Assembly (NCBI RefSeq): GCF_021049245.1
Contig: NZ_CP088020.1
Location: forward strand, 3,540,001-3,604,000
Direction: 5' to 3'
DNA from: Radiobacillus kanasensis
GTDB taxonomy: Bacteria > Bacillota > Bacilli > Bacillales > Amphibacillaceae
DNA length: 64,000 nucleotides
The notes beneath the pieces are model-generated. The model searched no databases. It was not told where the DNA came from and saw only the letters and a list, made by a program, of their open reading frames with translations. This document shows, one piece after another, positions 56,871 through 64,000 of the stretch. The first letter of the stretch is position 1. Each line of letters starts with the position of its first letter. A program made the translations under genes and the position numbers.

Positions 56871-57875
56871 CTACGAATTTAATCCAAATTCCTCAGACAG
56901 TAATTGATACCCTTTTAACTTGGCTTCAAAATCATACACCATACTCGCTAGCATGAATTCACTTGAACCATATCGTTCTTTCCATGCTAGGATTTGTTCT
57001 TTTATCGTACGTGGTGAACCAATCAAAATTTTTCTCCGATTCTCTTCAATAAGCTGTTGATCAAACCCACTAAGCCGGTATTTAGCAGCTTCTTCCGGAG
57101 AGACTATACCTTCCATGCGTTCCCCTTTTGCAACCTTTAGAAACTGGATATCATAACTTTTCGCTAGCCATTCTGCTTCTTCGTCTGTATCTGCACAAAC
57201 AAAAAAGAAAGCAACGAGTGATTTAGGACCTGGCTGCAATGCGGAACCGTAGAATCTTTTCTGATAGTTTTGGACAACTCCACTTCCGTCCTGCCCGCTA
57301 ATAAACTGAGCAAACGCATAGGATAAACCATGAGATGCCGCTAATCCAGCACTCCCTCCACTTGATCCCAATACCCAAAGCTGAGGATTAGTTGTGATTT
57401 CAGGCATTGCTTTTAAACCAGGAAATCGGTGATTCGGATCTTTAGAACCAGTTACATAATAGATTAAATCTTCTACTTGCTGTGGAAATATATCTCCATT
57501 TGTATGCTTGTATTCTTGTAAAGCACCCGTTGCAATCGGAATGCCACCAGGTGCTCGGCCAATTCCTAAATCAATTCGATTTGGATATAAAGCCTCGAGT
57601 AACCGAAAATTTTCCGCTACCTTATAAGCACTATAATGCGGCAGCATAACTCCTCCAGAACCTATTCTTATTGTACTTGTATGTGCAGCCACATGCGGAA
57701 TCATAATTTCTGGACTAGAATGCGCCAAGCTCTCTAAATGGTGCTCCGACATCCAGAATCGATGGTAGCCGAGTCGTTCTGCTTCCTGAGCTAAACGGAC
57801 CGTCTGAGATAATGCTTCTGTTGCGCGGCTTCCTTTTGATATAGTTGATTGATCCAATACACTTAACTGAATCAT
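56871..57875 (-). CDS. LLM-class flavin-dependent oxidoreductase
   Basis: 334 residues, luciferase-like barrel: LSVLDQSTISKG, RFWMSEHHLES, IGSGGVMLPHYSAYKVAE, RIDLGIGRAPGG, WVLGSSGGSAGLAA. FMN-dependent monooxygenase of the YceB/YvbT type; substrate unknown. ATG at 57875 with GGAGGG. Confidence 0.88.
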   Translation of the reverse strand: MIQLSVLDQSTISKGSRATEALSQTVRLAQEAERLGYHRFWMSEHHLESLAHSSPEIMIPHVAAHTSTIRIGSGGVMLPHYSAYKVAENFRLLEALYPNRIDLGIGRAPGGIPIATGALQEYKHTNGDIFPQQVEDLIYYVTGSKDPNHRFPGLKAMPEITTNPQLWVLGSSGGSAGLAASHGLSYAFAQFISGQDGSGVVQNYQKRFYGSALQPGPKSLVAFFFVCADTDEEAEWLAKSYDIQFLKVAKGERMEGIVSPEEAAKYRLSGFDQQLIEENRRKILIGSPRTIKEQILAWKERYGSSEFMLASMVYDFEAKLKGYQLLSEEFGLNS

Positions 57876-57954
57876 ATCCGATCCCTCCTCCAAATTCGCG
57901 TCACTAAATCTTGTATTATATAGTGTAGTGTGGAAATCAGGGTTTCATGCATAC

Positions 57955-59796
57955 CTAGCCCATCAGTCGCTCCGTCTGTGTCTCTACTAATTCGGCATAA
58001 AAACCGCTTTGTTCGATTAGTGTTTCATGACTTCCTCTTTCGATGATTTCTCCATTTTTTAAGACAAGAATCTGATCCGCATTGCGAACCGTATTAAGCC
58101 TATGCGCAATGACGAAGCTCGTTCTGCCCTTCATCACGCGCGACAACGCTTCGTTAATCACCAGTTCTGTAATCGTATCAATCCCACTCGTCGCCTCATC
58201 CAAAATTAAAATGGAGGGATTCGCAAGGATTACCCGCGCAATGGATAAAAGCTGTCGCTGACCATGACTGATTCCTGACCCATTCGAATAAAGAATAGTG
58301 TCATAGCCATCTGGCAGTTTCATGATAAAGGCATGGGCGTTAGCATGTTTAGCCGCTTCGATCACCTCATCATCCGACGCATCCAGTCTTCCATAACGAA
58401 TGTTTTCGCGAATTGTTGTCTCAAATAAATGAGCATCCTGTAACACGACTCCTACTTTTTCTCTTAAACTACTCTTCGAAATGGTTTGTAAGTCGATATC
58501 ATCCATGAAGATTTGGCCATACTCTGGATCGTAAAAACGACTGATTAAAGAGATAATCGTTGTTTTCCCAGCTCCTGTTGGTCCCACTAAAGCAACGGTT
58601 TCTCCCGGATTTGCAATGAAGTTTATATTTTTTAGGACTTGCTCTTCCTCATACGCGAAAGAAACGTTCTGAAATTCTATTTTACCGATGATATCATCGA
58701 TAGCCTGGTTATCAGACTCTAACTCTTCCACTTCTTCATCCAGAATTTGAAATACTCTTTCCGCACCAGCGACAGCTGATAAGATCACATTAAACTGGTT
58801 GGCTAAGTCATTTAAAGGCCGTGTAAATTGCCTGGAATAAGCCGTGAATGTCACAATAATCCCAATGGAAACGATACCTTGAAAATGAATCGCAAAAACA
58901 GCTCCTATCCCGACAATGATTGTGAAACTTAGATTATTGAGAGAGTTCATAAGCTTTGGAATAAATCCTGAATACGTTTGAGCCCAATAACTAGAATCTC
59001 GTAAGGATAGGTTCTGCTTTTGAAATTGTTCGATGACATACTCTTCTTGGGAATACATCTTCACAATCGTATGACCGGATAATGTCTCCTCGACAAAGCC
59101 ATTCATTTGTCCTAAATAACGCTGCTGTTCTTTGAAAAATTTCCCCGTTCGATTCGTTATCCACTTCATCCCCAAGTACATGAGAGGTACAATCGTTATC
59201 GTTAGCAAGGTTAACAACGGACTCAACCATAGCATCGCTGCGAGTGTACCAACAATAGTTAACATACTCGTCAATACTTGAATCACCGTAGAATTCAAGG
59301 TACGACTAACATTTTCAATATCGTTCGTCACTCGACTCATCAATTCTCCATACTGCCTCGTTTGGAAAAAGGACAATGGGAGCTTTTGCAGATGGGAAAA
59401 TAAATCATTCCGCATGAAATAAATCGTCCTCTGCGCAATCGTTACCATCCAAACCCCTTGTAGCCAGCTCGTCAATGAATGGAAAACAAACACAACCAGT
59501 AAAAAGGTAAAGAGCTGAATCAACTCTTCCATCGGGGTACGTTTTACAAGTTCATCTACAGCAACCCCAAGCAGATAGGGTCCAACTAACGATAAAGCAG
59601 AACTAATAATGACAAACAAAATAACGAAGAAAAAGAGTTTACGATCACGGGCCATGTACTCCCACAACCGCATCATCGTTCGTTTCACATCCTTTATTTT
59701 AGGCCGTTTCAGCTTCATGCCTCGAGTGGCGTGCGGATGGTTTCGAACATTGGAACTCCAATTGTTCTCTTTCTTTTGATTATTCACCACTTGCAT
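57955..59796 (-). CDS. yfiC: heterodimeric ABC exporter subunit, YfiC-like
   Basis: 613 residues: six-span exporter domain after a long basic N-terminus, then ATPase with GPTGAGKTT, signature GISHGQRQL and Walker B LILDEATSGID with the catalytic Glu intact. It starts 17 bp inside the 3' end of the partner gene (AAGGGG before ATG). Likely multidrug export with YfiB. Confidence 0.9.
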   Translation of the reverse strand: MQVVNNQKKENNWSSNVRNHPHATRGMKLKRPKIKDVKRTMMRLWEYMARDRKLFFFVILFVIISSALSLVGPYLLGVAVDELVKRTPMEELIQLFTFLLVVFVFHSLTSWLQGVWMVTIAQRTIYFMRNDLFSHLQKLPLSFFQTRQYGELMSRVTNDIENVSRTLNSTVIQVLTSMLTIVGTLAAMLWLSPLLTLLTITIVPLMYLGMKWITNRTGKFFKEQQRYLGQMNGFVEETLSGHTIVKMYSQEEYVIEQFQKQNLSLRDSSYWAQTYSGFIPKLMNSLNNLSFTIIVGIGAVFAIHFQGIVSIGIIVTFTAYSRQFTRPLNDLANQFNVILSAVAGAERVFQILDEEVEELESDNQAIDDIIGKIEFQNVSFAYEEEQVLKNINFIANPGETVALVGPTGAGKTTIISLISRFYDPEYGQIFMDDIDLQTISKSSLREKVGVVLQDAHLFETTIRENIRYGRLDASDDEVIEAAKHANAHAFIMKLPDGYDTILYSNGSGISHGQRQLLSIARVILANPSILILDEATSGIDTITELVINEALSRVMKGRTSFVIAHRLNTVRNADQILVLKNGEIIERGSHETLIEQSGFYAELVETQTERLMG

Positions 59797-61507
59797 AAAC
59801 CCCTTTTCCAACTTGGGATTGATAGATTTGTTGATAATAGGAACTACTTCGAAGAAGCTCTTGATGAGTTCCACGCTCTTGTACGATTCCATCCTTTAGA
59901 AGAAGGATTTGATCTGAATCCTTTACGGAACTCACTTTTTGAGCAACATTGATGACCGTACATTTCCGTTTGGCTAACGCTGATAAGACTTGCTTCTCCG
60001 TTTGCGCATCTAAAGCACTCGTACTATCATCTAATAACAGAATTTTAGGTTCACGGACAAGGGCGCGAGCCAAGGACAGTCGTTGCTTTTGCCCTCCAGA
60101 TAAATTAACACCTCGTTGCCCAATCAGCGTGTCATACTGATCTGGTAAACTCATAATAAACTCATGAATGGACGCGTCCTTCGCCGCTTCAACAAGTTGT
60201 TCATCCGTAGCATCATTTTTCCCCCAAAGCAAGTTATCTTTTATTGTTCCAGAAAAAAGATGCGCTTCCTGCGGGACTATCCCAATCTGCTTTCTAATGT
60301 AAGCAGGATCCAACTCACTCATCGGAAGTCTGTCGAGAAAAATATGACCGGAGGACGGTTGAATAAGATTAGGAATCAGCTGTAAAAGGGAGCTTTTTCC
60401 CGATCCTGTTTCTCCTAAAATCCCTATTGTTTCACTTGGTCTAACTTCAAACGATACCTCTTTTAACACAGAAACGTCTTTTTCCTCGTAGTGGAAGAAT
60501 ACCTTTTGAAAAGCAATACCTCCTTGAAGAGAAGGTCTTTTCTTTCCTGTGGTAATACTATCTTTCGGTGCCTCTGACAGCACCTTTTCTAACCGCTCCG
60601 CAGATGCCTTTCCTCTTGAAAAAGTTAGTAGTAAGAATGTGAATACACCGAAAGCTCCTAAAATACGAGTCGCATAGTTAATAATAGCTACGATATCCCC
60701 AGTTTGAGCATCCCCAAAGCGCAATTGAATGGAGCCACCCCAAAGAATCGCTACCATTGTTACATTTAGCCCTAACATCACGACCGGCATCGTATATTCC
60801 ATTAATCGAAGCGCCTGTCGATTACTAAGTCGAAGTGATTCGTTTTCTTTAGAAAACCGTTCTGACTCAAAAGGTCCTCTATTAAACGATTTAACAAGTC
60901 GGATACCAAACAAGTTCTCCCTGATAACGGTGTTCAATCGATCAAGCTTCGCTTGGACATCCCCGAACAGGCGAACGCCTTTGGTTAACAAAATAAACAT
61001 AATGACTAATAGGACCGGCACAACCGATAGTAAAATCCAAGCTAACGGCACATTTACGGTAAAAGACATAATCATTCCACCTAGAATGAATAATGGGGCC
61101 CGTAACATGATCCTTACACTTGTAAATAAAAAGGATTGAATTTGCGTCACATCATTTGTCAATCTCGTAATCAAGGAAGAGGTTGTAAATTTTTGAATTT
61201 GACTCGTTGAAAATGCTTGAATTTTAGAGTATAAGGCTTCTCTTAAATCATACCCCGTATATTGACTCACTTTAGAAGCATAGAATGAGCTTATGATTCC
61301 TGCCACAAATGCAACGACAGATAAAATAAGTAGAATAGTTGCCCAATAAAGGACAATATCCATATTCGATTTTGTAATCCCTTCATCAATCATGATCCCC
61401 ATAATAATTGGTTGAACAAGCTCTACCACCAGCTCAACAAGCATTAAAAATAGGGCCATGAATAAAGCAAACTTATAGTTTTTCACAAACGAGAATACCA
61501 TCTTCAT
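59780..61507 (-). CDS. yfiB: heterodimeric ABC exporter subunit, YfiB-like
   Basis: 575 residues. Exporter membrane domain (about 1-300) and ATPase with GETGSGKSS, perfect LSGGQKQR, but Walker B LLLDDSTSALD has Asp where the catalytic Glu should be. So this subunit contributes the degenerate site of an asymmetric pair, as in BmrCD/TmrAB. ATG at 61507 with GGAGG eight bases upstream. Confidence 0.9.
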   Translation of the reverse strand: MKMVFSFVKNYKFALFMALFLMLVELVVELVQPIIMGIMIDEGITKSNMDIVLYWATILLILSVVAFVAGIISSFYASKVSQYTGYDLREALYSKIQAFSTSQIQKFTTSSLITRLTNDVTQIQSFLFTSVRIMLRAPLFILGGMIMSFTVNVPLAWILLSVVPVLLVIMFILLTKGVRLFGDVQAKLDRLNTVIRENLFGIRLVKSFNRGPFESERFSKENESLRLSNRQALRLMEYTMPVVMLGLNVTMVAILWGGSIQLRFGDAQTGDIVAIINYATRILGAFGVFTFLLLTFSRGKASAERLEKVLSEAPKDSITTGKKRPSLQGGIAFQKVFFHYEEKDVSVLKEVSFEVRPSETIGILGETGSGKSSLLQLIPNLIQPSSGHIFLDRLPMSELDPAYIRKQIGIVPQEAHLFSGTIKDNLLWGKNDATDEQLVEAAKDASIHEFIMSLPDQYDTLIGQRGVNLSGGQKQRLSLARALVREPKILLLDDSTSALDAQTEKQVLSALAKRKCTVINVAQKVSSVKDSDQILLLKDGIVQERGTHQELLRSSSYYQQIYQSQVGKGVYASGE

Positions 61508-61717
61508 TATAGGTTCCTCCATGGATGCAAGAAGTAGTTTCATTATATAAAATTGCTCGGTCAGTGTATATTTACAAGCTTTAGCCCGTCGATGCAGTGC
61601 ATATTCCTTTCATGCACAATCAAGGTTCGTTATGATAATATTTAGGGTTTCGAAATATTTTTCGAAAGAAGGGATACTATCACCCAAGAACAAACCGCAA
61701 AAAGAAATGTATTCATC

Positions 61718-62908
61718 ATGTGGTTCGCCAACTTCTTCATCGCGGGAAGTATTACGATGGTGTTGCCATTTTTATCTTTATATATAGATACATTAGGAGA
61801 TTTCTCTGAGCAATATGTACAAAATTGGTCAGGAATCATTTTTGGAATAACATTTGTAACCGCCTTTTTATGCTCACCTATTTGGGGGAAGATTGGAGAT
61901 AAATATGGCCGGAAATACATTCTCGTACTCTCCGGGATCGGGTTAGGTGTTTCCGTCGTCTTGATGGGCTATGTAGAAACGGTTTGGCAATTATTTGTCC
62001 TGCGTTTATTTATGGGAGTGTTTACAGGCTTCATTTCCATGTCACAAGCGCTCATCTCGACTCAAACCCCAAAACATATAGCCGGAAAAGTACTAGGAAC
62101 GCTTCAAACGGGAAGCATTACAGGAAGCTTAATGGGACCGATGATTGGGGGATACATTGCGGACATCGTTGGATATTCTGCAACCTTTAAGGGAGTATCC
62201 TTTTTCTTATTCCTTTCCGCCGTATTAGTGTTATTCGGTATTCATGAACAAAAAGTGGAGCTGGAGGGAAACTCAAAATCAAGTTATACCTCTAAGGAAG
62301 TACTCCTTTATATTATTCAAAGTCCTGTATTGTTAATCGTCATGATTATCTCGATGTTTATACAAATTGCCCATTTCAGCATCCAACCCATTCTTTCCTT
62401 GTATGTTTCGGAGCTTCATGGCCCTGTTAATCTAGCTTTATTTTCTGGGATCGCTTTTTCTGCGGCTGGCCTTGGTAACCTGATGATGACAAGATGGTGG
62501 GGCAAGTTAGCTGACAGAATCGGCTACACGAAAATATTAGTAACATTGCTGATTATTGCTGCGGTTGTTTATTTCCCTGCAGCATTTGTAACGAACATTT
62601 GGCAGCTCGTCATTCTCCGCTTCTTCCTTGGAATGAGCATCGGAGGGATTATTCCAGTTCGCATCGCTTATATCCGCCAAGTTGCACCGATCGCTATGCA
62701 AGGGGAAGTGTTAGGATATAACACGAGCATTCGTTTTTTCGGGAACTTCATTGGACCCATCATGGGTGGAGCAATAGCAGGGTATTACGGATTCAGTGCT
62801 GTCTTTTTTGTTACCAGTGCACTCTTGCTCCTATGCGGCATCGTGCTACTCGTGACGATTCGCAGACAATCTGACACCATTCCTAAACCTAGAGAACAAA
62901 CCAGCTAA
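61718..62908 (+). CDS. MFS multidrug/solute transporter (YfiS-like)
   Basis: 396 residues, 12 spans, motif A GKIGDKYGRKYIL after span 2 and a second-half equivalent GKLADRIGYTKIL. The first usable ATG (61718) has no ribosome-binding site and starts within span 1. The same frame extends upstream to an ATC at 61679, five bases after GAAGGG, adding the basic ITQEQTAKRNVFI typical of MFS N-termini. So a non-standard AUC start, or a lost ATG, is likely. Ends 9 bp before the convergent permease. Confidence 0.85.
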   Translation: MWFANFFIAGSITMVLPFLSLYIDTLGDFSEQYVQNWSGIIFGITFVTAFLCSPIWGKIGDKYGRKYILVLSGIGLGVSVVLMGYVETVWQLFVLRLFMGVFTGFISMSQALISTQTPKHIAGKVLGTLQTGSITGSLMGPMIGGYIADIVGYSATFKGVSFFLFLSAVLVLFGIHEQKVELEGNSKSSYTSKEVLLYIIQSPVLLIVMIISMFIQIAHFSIQPILSLYVSELHGPVNLALFSGIAFSAAGLGNLMMTRWWGKLADRIGYTKILVTLLIIAAVVYFPAAFVTNIWQLVILRFFLGMSIGGIIPVRIAYIRQVAPIAMQGEVLGYNTSIRFFGNFIGPIMGGAIAGYYGFSAVFFVTSALLLLCGIVLLVTIRRQSDTIPKPREQTS

Positions 62909-62935
62909 GGCTTTGCCCTAGCTGGTTTTCTCTTT
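62898..62935. terminator. bidirectional terminator containing both stop codons
   Basis: AACCAGCTAAGGC / GCCCTAGCTGGTT hairpin. The left arm holds the TAA of the MFS gene, the right the TAG of the minus-strand permease. Confidence 0.88.
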
Positions 62936-64000
62936 CCATAATTGTTCAATTAAAATAACAAGACCCGTTCCAAGTAATAATCCGTTACTCGCTAGGTTTT
63001 GTACTAATGATGGTAGTTCGGCAAACACTTCGGACGGTAGAAACATCGTACCAATCCCAATTAGATAAGCCACCCCAACAATGGTTGTTTTACGTGAATC
63101 AAGGGGTTGGCTCGTAATATTTCGGAGAGCTAGCCCAACAAGTTGCACAAAGGTCGCCATTAAAGCAGCATTCGCAATTGGAGAAGGAATGCCTGAGATC
63201 CATGTCACGATAAATGGGAAAAAGGCGATTATGATTAAAGCAGTAGATGCAATCAAGAATGGCATTTTCCTTTTTTGTCCCGTTAAACTAATAAAACCAG
63301 CAGATGTTGCAAGTGGCACGTTTGCTACTGCGGAAAACATCCCTGCTAAACCGTGATTAATTCCAAGGTAAGCTGTTCCCTTATTGATTTGTTTCCCGCT
63401 GTACATATCCTCATTACCTAACGATTGATTCGCAGCAATAACCGAAGCAACCACGTTCGAGATCAAAATGACAGCAGTGACGAAGGCAATCGGAATCGAG
63501 CTTAAATCAAAGTTAGGTGTACCCCATGCAAATAGTTCAGGTAGTGAGAAAAAAGAGACTTCATCTTCTGCTTTATGGAACCCGAATACAAACAAGTAAG
63601 CAATCCACCCAATGACAATTCCTATTAGTACTGCATAACTACTTAGCCATCCCCTAGCAAAAATCGATAACCCTAACACGCTTAGGAAAGTAATAAATGC
63701 TAGTAATGCTTTGATCGGTTGAATCGATTCCGCTCCATCCTGAAGACCTAGCATTCCTTCCAAGAAGGTTCCGCTTAATTGAACGGTAAGTAAAATAAAA
63801 AAGGTTCCCGTTACTAATGGAGTAAAGACAAACAAAATCTTTTCCGTCAGTTTAAACGCGCCAAATAAAAGGAGAAACCCTCCCGTCCAAATCATCGTTC
63901 CTTCTACAAGCTGCAATGTTTCCGTCGCAGTTGCTCCTTGCTGGGAACCCGTTATGGACATAACTGTAAAGATACTAATCCAAATCCCTGCAGGACCCTC
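62918..64000 (-). CDS. xanthine/uracil permease family transporter (5' end beyond window)
   Basis: At least 360 residues of a NAT/NCS2 nucleobase transporter (YwdJ-like). The frame stays open from 62918 to the window edge, beginning EGPAGIWISIFTVMSITGSQQG, so the start lies outside. Signature-like NHGLAGMFSAVANVPLATSAGFISLTGQKRKMPF in the C-terminal half. Predicted proton-coupled purine or uracil uptake. Confidence 0.85.
   Translation of the reverse strand, partial: EGPAGIWISIFTVMSITGSQQGATATETLQLVEGTMIWTGGFLLLFGAFKLTEKILFVFTPLVTGTFFILLTVQLSGTFLEGMLGLQDGAESIQPIKALLAFITFLSVLGLSIFARGWLSSYAVLIGIVIGWIAYLFVFGFHKAEDEVSFFSLPELFAWGTPNFDLSSIPIAFVTAVILISNVVASVIAANQSLGNEDMYSGKQINKGTAYLGINHGLAGMFSAVANVPLATSAGFISLTGQKRKMPFLIASTALIIIAFFPFIVTWISGIPSPIANAALMATFVQLVGLALRNITSQPLDSRKTTIVGVAYLIGIGTMFLPSEVFAELPSLVQNLASNGLLLGTGLVILIEQLWKEKTS

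Overview
The window is a contiguous piece of a low-to-moderate GC Firmicutes chromosome. Gene content (tandem T-box trp operon, YocH-type LysM/3D protein, HelD, YfiB/YfiC exporter pair, YvgN reductase, MhqR-type operator), strong GGAGG ribosome-binding sites and frequent TTG/GTG starts point to a Bacillaceae species. The dispersed structured repeats resemble those I associate with halophilic or alkaliphilic genera such as Halobacillus, Pontibacillus, Virgibacillus and Oceanobacillus; that placement is inference. No rRNA, tRNA, CRISPR array, prophage or intact insertion sequence was found.

Layout. 1-2940 (minus): start of a trp operon, trpE-trpG-trpD(partial), behind two consecutive Trp T-box riboswitches. 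2977-4589: YiiX-like hydrolase and a minimal DEAD-box helicase. 4590-5462: gene-free stretch with a nested inverted-repeat element. 5463-10177: small secreted/membrane peptide, YocH-like wall protein, catalase, 5'-nucleotidase-type phosphoesterase. 10338-14184 (plus): phosphonate/phosphate ABC importer (PhnD-PhnC-PhnE-PhnE) with a 393-bp structured repeat between the binding protein and the ATPase. 14228-16618: GH1 6-phospho-beta-glucosidase and a Fur-box nitroreductase. 16738-21621 (plus): galKETM (Leloir) operon. 21661-22245: a tandem array of six 100-bp units, each built of five 20-bp sub-units. 22280-25033: ROK regulator, GNAT, aldo/keto reductase.

25143-44407 (all minus) is a roughly 19-kb amine/omega-amino-acid catabolic region: PucR-type regulator, class III aminotransferase, amidohydrolase, spermidine/putrescine importer in the unusual order potA-potD-potC-potB (with a second copy of the 393-bp repeat between potD and potC), PuuB-like oxidase, C45 (penicillin-acyltransferase-like) Ntn hydrolase, GabD, a GNAT-nitrilase fusion lacking the nitrilase cysteine, MmsA, omega-amino-acid:pyruvate aminotransferase and alanine dehydrogenase. 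Together these could take putrescine/GABA to succinate and beta-alanine to acetyl-CoA, with alanine dehydrogenase regenerating the pyruvate acceptor.

44693-64000: SDR, a ring-cleavage dioxygenase under an MhqR-like operator, a c-di-GMP-I riboswitch controlling a Lon-like S16 protease plus a DUF4328 membrane protein, Nudix, 7Fe ferredoxin, ATP-grasp protein, YvgN, BCCT transporter, HelD, LLM flavin enzyme, heterodimeric ABC exporter, MFS transporter and a partial xanthine/uracil permease.

The most noteworthy unexplained signals are the 393-bp repeat placed sense-strand inside two unrelated ABC importer operons just after the binding-protein gene, the 20/100-bp hierarchical satellite, the nested foldback element at 4643-5238, the c-di-GMP-controlled protease, and the amine-catabolism cluster with two unusual amide-chemistry enzymes.
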